Translations under genes and position numbers: made by a program
Shown: positions 29,110 to 38,485 of the stretch, piece after piece
Position numbering within the stretch: position 1 is the first letter of the stretch
Layout: every line of letters begins with the position of its first letter
The notes under the pieces: generated by a model
The model's input: the letters and a program-made list of their open reading frames with translations, nothing else
The model's database searches: none
What the model was told of the DNA's origin: nothing
NCBI RefSeq assembly: GCF_019968765.1
Contig: NZ_CP074149.1
Span: 1,364,001-1,428,000 of the forward strand
Length of the DNA stretch: 64,000 nt
Source: Enterobacter sp. JBIWA008
GTDB taxonomy: Bacteria > Pseudomonadota > Gammaproteobacteria > Enterobacterales > Enterobacteriaceae
Reading direction: 5' to 3'

Positions 29110-29853
29110 ATGAAAAACAGCGAACTGGAAAGCCTGATTAACGAAAAACTCAATTCCGCCTCCTTTAGCGACTACGGTCCAAATGGACTGCAGGTGGAAG
29201 GGCGCGAAACGGTGCAGAAAATTATCACTGGCGTCACGGCAAGCCAGGCGCTGCTGGACGAGGCTGTTCGTCAGGACGCCGACGCGGTGATTGTCCATCA
29301 CGGTTACTTCTGGAAAAACGAATCGCCGATTATTCGCGGCATGAAGCGCAATCGCCTCAAAACGCTGCTGGCGAATGACATTAACCTTTACGGTTACCAC
29401 CTGCCGTTGGACGCGCACCCGGAACTGGGGAATAACGTCCAGCTGGCGCAGCTGTTAGGGATTACGGTGATGGGGGAAATCGAGCCGCTGGTGCCGTGGG
29501 GCGAGCTGTCGATGCCGGTGCCGGGCCTGGAGCTGGCTTCCTGGATCGAAGCGCGCCTGGGGCGTCGCCCGCTGTGGAGCGGTGATACCGGGCCGGATAC
29601 GGTGAGGCGTGTCGCATGGTGTACCGGCGGCGGTCAGGGCTTTATCGACAGCGCCGCGCGTTTCGGCGTCGATGCTTTTATCACCGGCGAAGTTTCCGAG
29701 CAGACCATTCATTCGGCACGTGAACAGGGGCTGCATTTTTACGCGGCTGGCCATCACGCCACCGAGCGCGGCGGCATTCGTGCCCTCAGCGAGTGGCTGA
29801 CGGAAAATACCGATCTGGATGTGACCTTTATAGATATTCCTAACCCGGCCTGA
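29110..29853 (+). CDS. ybgI: YbgI, NIF3-family metal-binding protein
   Basis: 247-residue NIF3/GTP cyclohydrolase I type 2-like protein that forms a toroidal hexamer with a di-metal site in E. coli. Metal-ligand motifs visible are VIVHHGYFWK (near 64), DAHPELGNN (near 100) and the C-terminal AGHHATERGG. Start chosen at the second of two adjacent ATGs (29107, 29110) to match the family. Role uncertain; links to DNA-damage response or GTP cyclohydrolase activity are proposals. It sits 14 bases before pxpB. Confidence 0.93.
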   Translation: MKNSELESLINEKLNSASFSDYGPNGLQVEGRETVQKIITGVTASQALLDEAVRQDADAVIVHHGYFWKNESPIIRGMKRNRLKTLLANDINLYGYHLPLDAHPELGNNVQLAQLLGITVMGEIEPLVPWGELSMPVPGLELASWIEARLGRRPLWSGDTGPDTVRRVAWCTGGGQGFIDSAARFGVDAFITGEVSEQTIHSAREQGLHFYAAGHHATERGGIRALSEWLTENTDLDVTFIDIPNPA

Positions 29854-29867
29854 TGAGAGGTGCCTGA

Positions 29868-30524
29868 GTGCAGCGAGCGCGTTGTTATCTTCTGGGTGAA
29901 ACCGCAGTGGTTCTGGAACTTGAACCGCCGGTGACGCTTGCCACGCAAAAGCGTATCTGGCGGCTAACTCAGCGTCTGGTTGACATCCCGGAAGTGGTGG
30001 AAACTATTCCTGGCATGAATAATATTACCGTCGTGCTGCGCAACCCGCAGACGAAGGCGCTGGATGCTATTGAACGTCTTCAGCGCTGGTGGGAAGAGAG
30101 CGAAGCGCTGGAGCCGGAATCGAGAATGATTGAAATCCCGGTCGTTTATGGCGGCACGGGTGGGCCGGATCTTGGCGTGGTGGCAGATCACTGCGGATTA
30201 ACAGAAAAGCAGGTTGTTGAGCTGCACAGCTCGGTTGACTACGTGGTCTGGTTCCTGGGGTTTCAGCCCGGATTCCCGTATCTGGGGGGATTATCTCCCC
30301 GGCTGCATACGCCGCGCCGCGCTGAACCGCGCCTGAGCGTGCCGGCGGGGACGGTGGCTATCGGCGGCGAGCAGACCGGCGTTTATCCGCTGACATCGCC
30401 TGGCGGCTGGCAGCTTATTGGGCATACCGCTACACCGTTATTTGAACCCGGACTGGAGACGCCAATACTCCTGCGTCCCGGGGATACCCTTCGCTTTATC
30501 CCGCAGAAGGAGGGGGTATGTTAA
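29868..30524 (+). CDS. pxpB: PxpB, 5-oxoprolinase subunit B
   Basis: 218-residue subunit (formerly YbgJ, KipI-like) of the ATP-dependent 5-oxoprolinase PxpABC, which opens 5-oxoproline, an unavoidable damage product of glutamine and glutamate, to glutamate. Family motifs [13 protein letters not shown] and [25 protein letters not shown] are clear. The start is GTG, 9 bases after a GAGAGG ribosome site. It overlaps pxpC by 7 bases. Confidence 0.94.
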   Translation: MQRARCYLLGETAVVLELEPPVTLATQKRIWRLTQRLVDIPEVVETIPGMNNITVVLRNPQTKALDAIERLQRWWEESEALEPESRMIEIPVVYGGTGGPDLGVVADHCGLTEKQVVELHSSVDYVVWFLGFQPGFPYLGGLSPRLHTPRRAEPRLSVPAGTVAIGGEQTGVYPLTSPGGWQLIGHTATPLFEPGLETPILLRPGDTLRFIPQKEGVC

Positions 30525-31450
30525 CGCTTATTCGCGCCGGGCTTTACACCTCCGTACAGGATGCCGGCCGCTTTGGTCTGCGCCAGTCTGGCGTGAGCTA
30601 CTGTGGTGCGCTTGATCGTCCTTCGCTGGAGATTGCCAACCTGCTTGTGGGCAACTCCGGCAGCACGGCGGCGCTCGAAATTACGCTGGGTCAGTGTGTG
30701 ATTGAGTTTGGTCAGGAAACCTGGTTTGCCTTAACCGGCGCAGGGTGTGATGCAACGCTGGACGGCAAAGCGGTGTGGACCGGCTGGCGGCTGCGGGCGA
30801 AAGCCGGGCAACGCCTGACGCTCAAACGTCCGCTGCACGGCGTGCGTAGCTATCTTGCAGTGGCGGGGGGCATTGACGTGCCGGAGGTTCTGGGCTCATC
30901 CAGTACCGATCAAAAAGCCGGGATCGGCGGTCACGAAGGACGTCTGCTGCGCGACGGCGATCGGCTGGCAATCAAACCCTCCGCGCGCCATTTCTCGACC
31001 ACGCAGGGCGTAAAACAGCTGCTGTGGGGAAACCAGATCCGCGCCTTACCGGGGCCGGAATATCATGAGTTTGACGAGGCTTCAAAAGAGTCCTTCTGGC
31101 GCGCGCCGTGGAAGATCAGCCCGCAGAGTAACCGGATGGGCTACCGCCTGCAGGGTCAGCCGCTGACCCGCACAACAGACCGGGAACTGCTCTCCCACGG
31201 TTTATTGCCGGGGGTTATTCAGGTCCCGGGCAACGGTCAACCTATTGTGCTGATGAACGACGCGCAGACGACGGGCGGCTATCCGCGAATTGCCTGCATT
31301 ATTGAAGCCGATCGCTACCATCTTGCGCAAATTCCTCTTGGACAGCCGATTCACTTCGTGCAGTGTTCGCTGGAGGAGGCGCTGAAGGCGCGGCAGGATC
31401 AGCAGCGTTATCTCGAACAGCTGGCGTGGAGGCTTGATGGTAAAGATTGA
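30518..31450 (+). CDS. pxpC: PxpC, 5-oxoprolinase subunit C
   Basis: 310-residue subunit (formerly YbgK, KipA/biotin-dependent carboxyltransferase-like domain). Conserved segments include [20 protein letters not shown] at the N-terminus and the NRMGYRLQG and [10 protein letters not shown] motifs. Together with PxpB it probably forms the ATP-using part. Overlaps with pxpB (7 bases) and pxpA (14 bases) show a tightly coupled operon. Confidence 0.94.
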   Translation: MLTLIRAGLYTSVQDAGRFGLRQSGVSYCGALDRPSLEIANLLVGNSGSTAALEITLGQCVIEFGQETWFALTGAGCDATLDGKAVWTGWRLRAKAGQRLTLKRPLHGVRSYLAVAGGIDVPEVLGSSSTDQKAGIGGHEGRLLRDGDRLAIKPSARHFSTTQGVKQLLWGNQIRALPGPEYHEFDEASKESFWRAPWKISPQSNRMGYRLQGQPLTRTTDRELLSHGLLPGVIQVPGNGQPIVLMNDAQTTGGYPRIACIIEADRYHLAQIPLGQPIHFVQCSLEEALKARQDQQRYLEQLAWRLDGKD

Positions 31451-32177
31451 TTTAAATGCCGATCTGGGGGAGGGGAGCCGCGCCGACGCAGAGCTGATGA
31501 CGCTGGTCTCTTCGGTCAACATTGCCTGCGGCTTTCACGCGGGTGATGCGCAAACCATGCTGAAGAGCGTGCGCAATGCCATCAAAAACGGCGTGGCGAT
31601 AGGCGCTCACCCGAGCTTTCCCGACCGGGAGAACTTTGGCCGTACGGCGATGGACCTGCCGCCCGAGACGGTCTACGCTCAGATGCTTTACCAGATTGGC
31701 GCGCTGGAGGCGATAGTGCGCGCTGAGAAGGGCGTACTGCGCCACGTAAAGCCGCACGGCATGCTTTACAATCAGGCGGCGAAAGATCCTGCTCTGGCGG
31801 ACGCCATTGCCCGCGCGGTGCGGGACTGTCACTCTCAGCTGATTCTGGTGGGCCTGGCGGGCAGCGAGCTGATCCGCGCCGGGGAGCGTCTGGGGTTAAC
31901 CACCCGCCAGGAAGTGTTTGCCGACCGGGGATACCAGCCGGACGGCAGCCTGGTGCCGCGAACGCAGGCCGGGGCGCTGATCACCGATGAAGGCAAAGCG
32001 CTGGCGCAGACGCTGGAGATGGTGCGCGTCGGGCGTGTCACCGCTGTGGATGGCACATCGGCAAACGTTCAGGCCGATACGGTATGCTTACATGGCGATG
32101 GCGAGCATGCGCTCCAGTTCGCGCGCCGCCTGCGGGCGGCGTTCTCTGATGAGGGCATTCTTGTCAGCGCTGATTAA
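31437..32177 (+). CDS. pxpA: PxpA, 5-oxoprolinase subunit A
   Basis: LamB/YcsF-family subunit (formerly YbgL) of 246 residues. The family signature is at the N-terminus ([11 protein letters not shown]), with [34 protein letters not shown] and [11 protein letters not shown] further along. ATG at 31437 is chosen over a TTG at 31434; E. coli starts two residues later. The start lies inside pxpC. nei follows 18 bases after the stop. Confidence 0.94.
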   Translation: MVKIDLNADLGEGSRADAELMTLVSSVNIACGFHAGDAQTMLKSVRNAIKNGVAIGAHPSFPDRENFGRTAMDLPPETVYAQMLYQIGALEAIVRAEKGVLRHVKPHGMLYNQAAKDPALADAIARAVRDCHSQLILVGLAGSELIRAGERLGLTTRQEVFADRGYQPDGSLVPRTQAGALITDEGKALAQTLEMVRVGRVTAVDGTSANVQADTVCLHGDGEHALQFARRLRAAFSDEGILVSAD

Positions 32178-32195
32178 TCATGAAAGGACAGAAAA

Positions 32196-32987
32196 ATGCC
32201 TGAAGGCCCGGAGATCCGCCGCGCGGCGGATAGCCTCGAGGCGGCGATAAAGGGCAAACCCCTGACTGAGGTCTGGTTTGCTTTTCCTCAACTGAAACCG
32301 TTTGAATCACAGCTGGTGGGGCAGTCGGTAACGCATATTGAAACGCGCGGCAAAGCGCTGCTCACGCATTTTTCCCATAACCTGACGTTATATAGCCATA
32401 ACCAGCTTTACGGAGTCTGGCGCGTGGTGGAGGCGGGTGAACAGCCGCAAACGACCCGCGTGCTGCGCGTCAGGCTGCAAACGGCGGATAAAGCGATCCT
32501 GCTTTATAGCGCGTCGGATATCGAAATGTTAACGCCGGAGCAGCTGCTGACGCATCCGTTCCTGCAGCGAGTCGGGCCAGACGTGCTGGACATGCGCCTG
32601 ACGGCCAGCGACGTGAAGGCCCGTCTGTTATCACCCAAATTCCGCAACCGGCAGTTTTCCGGCCTGTTCCTCGACCAGGCCTTTCTGGCCGGGCTGGGTA
32701 ACTACCTGCGGGTAGAGATCCTCTGGGAAGCCGGGCTGGCACCGCAGCACAAGGCCTCGCAGCTGAGCGATGAACGGCTGGACGCGCTGTCCCACGCACT
32801 GCTGGATATTCCGCGGCTGTCGTACAACACGCGCGGCGTCGTAGATGAAAACAAGCATCACGGGGCGCTGTTCCGCTTTAAGGTGTTTCATCGGGCGGGG
32901 AAAAAGTGCGAACGGTGCGGCGGGATTATCGACAGGATGATGCTTTCTTCCAGACCCTTTTACTGGTGCCCGCACTGCCAGAAATAA
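32196..32987 (+). CDS. nei: Nei, endonuclease VIII
   Basis: 263-residue bifunctional DNA glycosylase/AP lyase for oxidised pyrimidines. The catalytic Pro2-Glu3 (MPEGPEI) is present. The helix-two-turn-helix contains the [16 protein letters not shown] segment, and the C-terminal zinc finger is CERCGGIID to WCPHC. AAGGA-type ribosome site before the ATG. In E. coli abrB and several ybg genes separate nei from gltA; here a terminator and a repeat are all that lie between. Confidence 0.97.
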   Translation: MPEGPEIRRAADSLEAAIKGKPLTEVWFAFPQLKPFESQLVGQSVTHIETRGKALLTHFSHNLTLYSHNQLYGVWRVVEAGEQPQTTRVLRVRLQTADKAILLYSASDIEMLTPEQLLTHPFLQRVGPDVLDMRLTASDVKARLLSPKFRNRQFSGLFLDQAFLAGLGNYLRVEILWEAGLAPQHKASQLSDERLDALSHALLDIPRLSYNTRGVVDENKHHGALFRFKVFHRAGKKCERCGGIIDRMMLSSRPFYWCPHCQK

Positions 32988-32991
32988 AAGT

Positions 32992-33021
32992 AAAACGGTA
33001 ACCCTTGGGTTACCGTTTTTA
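32992..33021 (+). terminator. Intrinsic terminator after nei
   Basis: ACGGTAACCC / GGGTTACCGT stem (32995-33016) with a very short loop and TTTTT after it. Confidence 0.8.
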
Positions 33022-33030
33022 ATGTTTTCA

Positions 33031-33062
33031 CCCTCTCATGTGGGAGAGGGCCGGGGTGAGGG
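33031..33062 (-). repeat. REP-like palindrome, copy 1
   Basis: On the minus strand it reads CCCTCACCC, three bases, CCCTCTCCCACA, then GAGAGGG. It shares this structure with the copy at 38276-38308 in the opposite orientation. The CCCTCTC / GAGAGGG arms form a hairpin. It lies between the convergent nei and gltA. Confidence 0.7.
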
Positions 33063-33085
33063 CATCAGGCCGCACCCAACGTCTT

Positions 33086-34369
33086 TTAGCGCTTCAGATC
33101 GGACTTAAAATCACGCTGCTCGTACCCGGTGTAAAGCTGACGAGGACGGGCGATTTTCATGCCTTCGCTGTGCATTTCGTTCCAGTGCGCAATCCAGCCT
33201 ACGGTACGGGCCATCGCGAAGATCACGGTGAACATGGAAGACGGAATGCCCATTGCTTTCAGAATAATGCCAGAGTAGAAATCGACGTTCGGATAGAGTT
33301 TCTTCTCGATGAAGTACGGGTCGTTCAGCGCGATGTGTTCCAGCTCCATCGCCACTTCCAGCAGGTCATCTTTGGTACCCAGCTCTTTCAGCACTTCGTG
33401 GCAGGTTTCACGCATCACGGTGGCGCGCGGGTCGTAGTTTTTGTAAACACGGTGACCGAAGCCCATCAGGCGGAAGGAGTCATTCTTGTCTTTCGCGCGA
33501 CGCACGAACTCAGGAATGTGTTCAACGGTGCTGATCTCTTCCAGCATCTTCAGCGCCGCTTCGTTCGCGCCGCCGTGCGCCGGTCCCCACAGGGAGGCGA
33601 TGCCCGCAGCGATACAGGCGAACGGGTTCGCGCCTGAAGAGCCCGCAGTACGGACGGTAGAAGTAGAGGCGTTCTGTTCGTGGTCAGCGTGCAGGATCAG
33701 AATACGGTCCATCGCGCGTTCCAGCACCGGGTTCACTTCGTACTCTTCGCACGGCGTGGAGAACATCATGCGCAGGAAGTTACCGGCGTAGGAGAGGTCG
33801 TTGCGTGGATACACAAACGGCTGGCCGATGGAGTATTTGTAACACATCGCCGCCATGGTAGGCATTTTGGACAGCAGGCGGAACGCCGCGATATCACGGT
33901 GACGCGGGTTATTCACGTCAAGGGAGTCGTGGTAGAACGCCGCCAGCGCACCGGTAATCCCGCACATCACCGCCATCGGGTGAGAGTCACGACGGAACGC
34001 ATGGAACAGACGGGTAATCTGCTCATGGATCATGGTGTGACGGGTCACGGTGGTTTTGAATTCATCGTACTGTGCCTGCGTCGGTTTTTCGCCGTTCAGC
34101 AGGATGTAGCACACTTCCAGATAGTTGGATTCGGTGGCTAACTGATCGATGGGGAAGCCGCGATGGAGCAGGATACCTTCGTCACCGTCAATATAGGTGA
34201 TTTTGGATTCGCAAGATGCGGTAGAGGTAAATCCAGGGTCAAAGGTGAATACACCTTTAGAGCCCAGCGTACGGATATCAATAACATCCTGACCGAGCGT
34301 GCCTTTTAGCACATCCAGTTCAATAGCAGTGTCACCATTTAGGGTGAGCGTTGCCTTTGTATCAGCCAT
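33086..34369 (-). CDS. gltA: GltA, type II citrate synthase
   Basis: Condenses acetyl-CoA and oxaloacetate to citrate, the entry of the TCA cycle. 427 residues, the same length as the hexameric NADH-inhibited E. coli enzyme. Active-site segments are HADHEQNAS (His264), [14 protein letters not shown] (His305) and the Asp362 region [11 protein letters not shown]. It diverges from sdhC across 654 bases. Long leader with a candidate promoter at 34680. ArcA/CRP control is expected from E. coli. Confidence 0.98.
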   Translation of the reverse strand: MADTKATLTLNGDTAIELDVLKGTLGQDVIDIRTLGSKGVFTFDPGFTSTASCESKITYIDGDEGILLHRGFPIDQLATESNYLEVCYILLNGEKPTQAQYDEFKTTVTRHTMIHEQITRLFHAFRRDSHPMAVMCGITGALAAFYHDSLDVNNPRHRDIAAFRLLSKMPTMAAMCYKYSIGQPFVYPRNDLSYAGNFLRMMFSTPCEEYEVNPVLERAMDRILILHADHEQNASTSTVRTAGSSGANPFACIAAGIASLWGPAHGGANEAALKMLEEISTVEHIPEFVRRAKDKNDSFRLMGFGHRVYKNYDPRATVMRETCHEVLKELGTKDDLLEVAMELEHIALNDPYFIEKKLYPNVDFYSGIILKAMGIPSSMFTVIFAMARTVGWIAHWNEMHSEGMKIARPRQLYTGYEQRDFKSDLKR

Positions 34370-34679
34370 TTACGGTCTCCTTAGCGCCTTATGCTTAAGA
34401 CTGCGCTTTACCGGATTTGCTTTCAGCTGTTAATCACCGTTACCAGATTGTTATTTGGCTTACCGCTCAGCTCACGAGGACAAACCAGGGTACAGAGCTA
34501 TGGCGCCTTGCAGGTAAACGAATGAAATATCAGTGAAACAACAGCAAATCAGCGTTTTTGCAGTCCGAATTATTCAAACCTGTATATCACTAATAACTGT
34601 CCTGATAACTTCGGTCAATACCATCACACTGTTACATAACTATTTGTCAGGTGAAAGAGAGACCTCATAACTTTTGCGC

Positions 34680-34685
34680 ATTATA
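34680..34685 (-). promoter_or_regulatory. Candidate gltA promoter -10 box
   Basis: Perfect TATAAT on the minus strand, about 310 bases upstream of the gltA start. The -35 region is poor (TTACAA at 34704-34709), as expected for an activator-dependent promoter. E. coli gltA also has a far-upstream promoter. Confidence 0.45.
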
Positions 34686-34766
34686 TGCCTTTTCTGATGA
34701 CGTTTGTAACAATATTGTTTAACATTTGTCAAATCAGATGATTAAAAATTAAAAAGATGTTGTTAT

Positions 34767-34782
34767 CGTGACCCTGATCACT
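34767..34782. promoter_or_regulatory. Candidate CRP site upstream of sdhC
   Basis: CGTGA-N6-TCACT matches the CRP core at 8 of 10 positions. It lies about 80 bases upstream of the predicted sdhC transcription start, consistent with cAMP-CRP activation of sdh. Confidence 0.5.
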
Positions 34783-34819
34783 GTTCCAGAGAAAACCCGA
34801 CAAACTGTATGTAGGTTAA

Positions 34820-34848
34820 TTGTAATGATTTTGTGAACGGCCTATACT
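34820..34848 (+). promoter_or_regulatory. sdhC promoter
   Basis: TTGTAA (34820-34825), 17 bases, TATACT (34843-34848); 4 of 6 and 5 of 6 matches with ideal spacing. Predicted start near 34855, giving a leader of about 170 bases. Confidence 0.7.
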
Positions 34849-35023
34849 GCCGCCAGGTCTCCGGAACACCCTGCAATCCCGAGCCACCCAGCGTTGTAAC
34901 GTGTCGTTTAAGCATCTGGAAGCAGTGTTTTGCATGACGCGCAGTTATAGAAAAGGAACGCTGCTTGACCCGCATCGCAGTCCGGAGGAAGGAAACAATA
35001 AGAACAGCATGTGGGCGTTATTC

Positions 35024-35413
35024 ATGATAAGAAATGTGAAAAAACAAAGACCTGTCAATCTGGATCTGAAAACGATCCGGTTCCCTGTAACAGCAATAGC
35101 GTCCATTCTGCACCGTGTTTCTGGTGTGATTACGTTTGTGGCGGTCGGTATTTTACTGTGGTTACTGGGCACCAGCCTCTCTTCCCCTGAAGGATTCCTC
35201 CAGGCCTCTGCCATCATGAACAGCTTCTTCGTGAAATTCATCATGTGGGGCATTCTGACCGCGCTGGCGTACCACGTCGTTGTGGGTGTTCGCCATATGC
35301 TGATGGACTTTGGCTACCTGGAAGAGACTTTCGAAGCCGGGAAACGCTCCGCTAACATTTCATTTGTGGTTACTGTCGTGCTTTCACTTCTCGCAGGAGT
35401 TCTCGTATGGTAA
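35024..35413 (+). CDS. sdhC: SdhC, succinate dehydrogenase cytochrome b556 subunit
   Basis: 129-residue membrane anchor with three helices. The quinone/heme-site residues Ser and Arg of ILHRVSGV (near residues 26-33) and the heme ligand His in [14 protein letters not shown] are present. The start [10 protein letters not shown] matches the E. coli protein; an in-frame ATG at 35009 lies closer to the GGAGGAAGGA sequence and is an alternative. It overlaps sdhD by seven bases. The E. coli leader is targeted by RyhB, Spot 42 and RybB. Confidence 0.95.
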   Translation: MIRNVKKQRPVNLDLKTIRFPVTAIASILHRVSGVITFVAVGILLWLLGTSLSSPEGFLQASAIMNSFFVKFIMWGILTALAYHVVVGVRHMLMDFGYLEETFEAGKRSANISFVVTVVLSLLAGVLVW

Positions 35414-35754
35414 GCAACGCCTCCGCATTAGGACGCAACGGCGTACATGACTTCATTCTGGTCCGTGCTACCGCCATCGTTCTCACTCTTTACATCATCT
35501 ATATGATCGGTTTCTTCGCGACCAGCGGCACGCTGACGTGGGAAATCTGGAGTGGGTTCTTCGGATCCGCCTTCACCAAAGTGTTCACACTGCTGGCCCT
35601 GTTCTCCATCCTTATTCATGCCTGGATTGGCATGTGGCAGGTGTTGACCGATTACGTTAAACCGCTGGCGATTCGCCTCCCACTGCAGCTGGCCATTGTT
35701 GTTGCACTGGTGGTTTACGTTATTTATGGATTCGTTGTGGTGTGGGGTGTGTAA
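35407..35754 (+). CDS. sdhD: SdhD, succinate dehydrogenase membrane anchor
   Basis: 115-residue three-helix subunit that with SdhC binds heme b556 and ubiquinone. Conserved [16 protein letters not shown] and [15 protein letters not shown] (quinone-site Asp and Tyr) are present. It starts inside the end of sdhC, and its stop overlaps the sdhA ATG by one base. Confidence 0.96.
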   Translation: MVSNASALGRNGVHDFILVRATAIVLTLYIIYMIGFFATSGTLTWEIWSGFFGSAFTKVFTLLALFSILIHAWIGMWQVLTDYVKPLAIRLPLQLAIVVALVVYVIYGFVVVWGV

Positions 35755-37520
35755 TGAAACTGCCAGTCAGAGAATTTGATGCTGTTGTAATTGGTGCCGG
35801 TGGCGCGGGTATGCGTGCCGCACTGCAAATTTCCCAGAGCGGCCAGACCTGTGCGCTGCTCTCTAAAGTGTTCCCGACCCGTTCCCACACTGTGTCTGCG
35901 CAGGGCGGTATTACCGTTGCGCTGGGTAACTCCCATGAAGACAACTGGGAATGGCACATGTATGACACGGTAAAAGGTTCCGACTACATCGGCGACCAGG
36001 ATGCCATCGAATATATGTGTAAAACCGGCCCGGAAGCGATTCTGGAGCTGGACCACATGGGGCTGCCGTTCTCCCGCCTGGAAAATGGCACCATCTATCA
36101 GCGTCCGTTTGGCGGCCAGTCGAAAAACTTCGGCGGCGAACAGGCGGCACGCACCGCGGCGGCGGCTGACCGTACCGGCCACGCACTGCTGCACACTCTG
36201 TATCAGCAGAACCTGAAAAACCACACCACCATCTTCTCCGAGTGGTACGCGCTGGATCTGGTGAAAAACGCCGATGGCGCAATCGTCGGCTGTACCGCGC
36301 TGTGCATCGAAACCGGTGAAGTGGTTTACTTTAAAGCGCGCGCTACCGTGCTGGCTACCGGCGGTGCAGGCCGTATCTATCAGTCCACCACCAACGCCCA
36401 CATCAACACCGGTGACGGTGTCGGCATGGCTATCCGCGCGGGCGTGCCGGTGCAGGATATGGAAATGTGGCAGTTCCACCCAACCGGTATCGCCGGTGCG
36501 GGCGTTCTGGTGACGGAAGGCTGTCGTGGTGAAGGTGGGTATCTGCTGAACAAACACGGCGAGCGCTTCATGGAGCGTTATGCCCCGAATGCGAAAGACC
36601 TGGCGGGTCGTGACGTGGTGGCGCGTTCCATCATGATCGAAATCCGTGAAGGCCGCGGCTGTGACGGCCCATGGGGCCCACACGCGAAGCTGAAGCTCGA
36701 CCATCTGGGTAAAGAAGTACTGGAATCCCGTCTGCCGGGCATCCTGGAACTGTCCCGCACCTTCGCACACGTCGACCCGGTGAAAGAGCCAATTCCGGTA
36801 ATCCCAACCTGCCACTACATGATGGGCGGTATTCCGACCAAAGTGACCGGTCAGGCGCTGACCGTGAACGAGCAGGGCGAAGACGTCGTTATTCCTGGCC
36901 TGTTTGCGGTAGGCGAAATTGCCTGCGTATCCGTACACGGTGCAAACCGTCTGGGCGGCAACTCCCTGCTGGACCTGGTGGTGTTTGGTCGAGCGGTGGG
37001 TCTGCATCTGCAGGAATCTATTGCCGAGCAGGGCGCGCTGCGTGACGCAACCGACGACGAAATTGATGCCTCTCTTGAGCGCCTCAACCGCTGGAACGGC
37101 AACCGTAACGGCGAAGATCCGGTGGAAATTCGCAAAGCGCTGCAGGAATGCATGCAGCACAACTTCTCGGTATTCCGCGAAGGTGACGCGATGGCCAAAG
37201 GTCTTGAGCAGCTGAAAGCGATCCGCGAGCGTCTGAAAAATGCCCGTCTGGACGACACTTCCAGCGAGTTCAACACCCAGCGCGTTGAGTGTCTGGAGCT
37301 GGATAACCTGATGGAAACCGCGTTCGCGACCGCGATGTCGGCAAACTTCCGTACCGAAAGCCGTGGCGCGCATAGCCGCTTCGACTTCCCGGATCGTGAT
37401 GACGAAAACTGGCTGTGCCATTCCCTGTATCTGCCAGAGTCGGAATCCATGACGCGTCGTAGCGTCAATATGGAACCGAAACTGCGTCCGGCGTTCCCGC
37501 CGAAGATTCGTACTTACTAA
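35754..37520 (+). CDS. sdhA: SdhA, succinate dehydrogenase flavoprotein
   Basis: 588-residue catalytic subunit that oxidises succinate to fumarate. The FAD dinucleotide fold [10 protein letters not shown] is at residues 11-20, with the covalent FAD ligand His45 ([11 protein letters not shown]). Substrate-binding segments ([11 protein letters not shown], catalytic Arg near 286, [12 protein letters not shown]) are intact. ATG at 35754 overlaps the sdhD TAA. A 565-codon antisense frame is a shadow. Confidence 0.98.
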   Translation: MKLPVREFDAVVIGAGGAGMRAALQISQSGQTCALLSKVFPTRSHTVSAQGGITVALGNSHEDNWEWHMYDTVKGSDYIGDQDAIEYMCKTGPEAILELDHMGLPFSRLENGTIYQRPFGGQSKNFGGEQAARTAAAADRTGHALLHTLYQQNLKNHTTIFSEWYALDLVKNADGAIVGCTALCIETGEVVYFKARATVLATGGAGRIYQSTTNAHINTGDGVGMAIRAGVPVQDMEMWQFHPTGIAGAGVLVTEGCRGEGGYLLNKHGERFMERYAPNAKDLAGRDVVARSIMIEIREGRGCDGPWGPHAKLKLDHLGKEVLESRLPGILELSRTFAHVDPVKEPIPVIPTCHYMMGGIPTKVTGQALTVNEQGEDVVIPGLFAVGEIACVSVHGANRLGGNSLLDLVVFGRAVGLHLQESIAEQGALRDATDDEIDASLERLNRWNGNRNGEDPVEIRKALQECMQHNFSVFREGDAMAKGLEQLKAIRERLKNARLDDTSSEFNTQRVECLELDNLMETAFATAMSANFRTESRGAHSRFDFPDRDDENWLCHSLYLPESESMTRRSVNMEPKLRPAFPPKIRTY

Positions 37521-37535
37521 TGCGGAGACAGGATA

Positions 37536-38252
37536 ATGAAACTCGAATTCTCAGTTTATCGTTATAACCCGGATGTTGATGACGCTCCGCGTATGCAGGA
37601 CTACACCCTGGAAGCGGAAGAAGGTCGCGACATGATGCTGCTGGATGCCTTAATCCAGCTGAAAGAAAAAGATCCTACGCTGTCGTTCCGCCGCTCCTGC
37701 CGTGAAGGGGTTTGTGGCTCTGACGGTGTGAACATGAACGGCAAAAATGGCCTGGCCTGCATCACGCCAATTTCAGCGCTGCAGCGTCCTGGTCAGAAAA
37801 TTGTTATCCGTCCTCTGCCAGGCCTGCCGGTCGTGCGTGATTTGGTGGTAGACATGGGGCAATTCTATGCACAATATGAGAAGATTAAGCCTTACTTATT
37901 GAATAATGGGCAAAATCCACCCGCTCGCGAGCACTTACAGTCTCCTGAGCAGCGTGAAAAACTCGACGGATTGTACGAGTGTATTCTCTGCGCATGTTGT
38001 TCAACGTCCTGCCCGTCGTTCTGGTGGAACCCGGACAAGTTTATCGGCCCGGCCGGTCTGCTGGCTGCCTATCGTTTCCTGATCGATAGCCGCGACACCG
38101 AAACCGACAGCCGTCTGGAAGGGCTGAGTGACGCTTTCAGCGTATTCCGCTGCCATAGCATCATGAACTGCGTCAGTGTGTGTCCGAAGGGGCTGAACCC
38201 GACGCGCGCCATCGGCCATATTAAGTCGATGCTGCTGCAGCGCAGTGCGTAA
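37536..38252 (+). CDS. sdhB: SdhB, succinate dehydrogenase iron-sulfur protein
   Basis: 238-residue electron-transfer subunit. The [2Fe-2S] ligands are Cys55, Cys60, Asp63 and Cys75 (SCREGVCGSDG, NGLACIT). The [4Fe-4S] and [3Fe-4S] centres are held by CILCACCSTSCPS and CHSIMNCVSVCPKG. It passes electrons from SdhA FAD to quinone. 15 bases after sdhA; the 233-base gap to sucA holds repeats and hairpins. Confidence 0.98.
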   Translation: MKLEFSVYRYNPDVDDAPRMQDYTLEAEEGRDMMLLDALIQLKEKDPTLSFRRSCREGVCGSDGVNMNGKNGLACITPISALQRPGQKIVIRPLPGLPVVRDLVVDMGQFYAQYEKIKPYLLNNGQNPPAREHLQSPEQREKLDGLYECILCACCSTSCPSFWWNPDKFIGPAGLLAAYRFLIDSRDTETDSRLEGLSDAFSVFRCHSIMNCVSVCPKGLNPTRAIGHIKSMLLQRSA

Positions 38253-38275
38253 GTAGTGAGAGGGGAGCATTGTTC

Positions 38276-38308
38276 CCCTCACCCTAACCCTCTCCCACAG
38301 GGAGAGGG
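38276..38308 (+). repeat. REP-like palindrome, copy 2
   Basis: CCCTCACCC, TAA, CCCTCTCCCACA, then GGGAGAGGG. CCCTCTCCC / GGGAGAGGG form a perfect 9-bp stem. Same family as 33031-33062, inverted relative to it. Confidence 0.72.
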
Positions 38309-38321
38309 AACAGATTGCAGA

Positions 38322-38375
38322 AACCTTTAAAAACTGCCCTGTACTACCCTGAAGTCCAGACAGTTTCTAAAGGTT
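38322..38375 (+). other. Long imperfect hairpin between sdhB and sucA
   Basis: AACCTTTAAAAACTG (38322-38336) pairs with CAGTTTCTAAAGGTT (38361-38375) at 14 of 15 positions, enclosing 24 bases. A second hairpin (CACGTACAC / GTGTGCGTG, 8 of 9) follows near 38421-38443. No T-tract follows, so these look like processing or stability elements within sdh-suc mRNA rather than terminators. Confidence 0.5.
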
Positions 38376-38485
38376 CCTTCGCGGGCCAAAGTAAAAGAGC
38401 TCGCAGGTGAACCCCGGCACGTACACGTGGTGTGCGTGGTAGTTTCTACGGCGAAAGTAAGCATAAAAATGCTTAAGGGATCACG

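Larger units (their letters stand above)
34370..35023. promoter_or_regulatory. Divergent gltA-sdhC control region
   Basis: 654 bases with no supported gene. The gltA side has a perfect minus-strand TATAAT at 34680-34685. The sdh side has a CRP-like site at 34767-34782 and a sigma70 promoter at 34820-34848. The stretch 34686-34766 is AT-rich with TTAA-type motifs that could be ArcA sites. A purine-rich GGAGGAAGGA (34983-34992) lies upstream of the sdhC start. Confidence 0.6.

Noticed and set aside
34901..35023. N-terminal extension of sdhC
   Set aside because: Starts close to the predicted transcription start; the extra sequence is not conserved in SdhC proteins I know. Only the ATG at 35009 remains a serious alternative.
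35724..37421. 565-codon frame antisense to sdhA
   Set aside because: Exact shadow of the sdhA frame; no independent signals.
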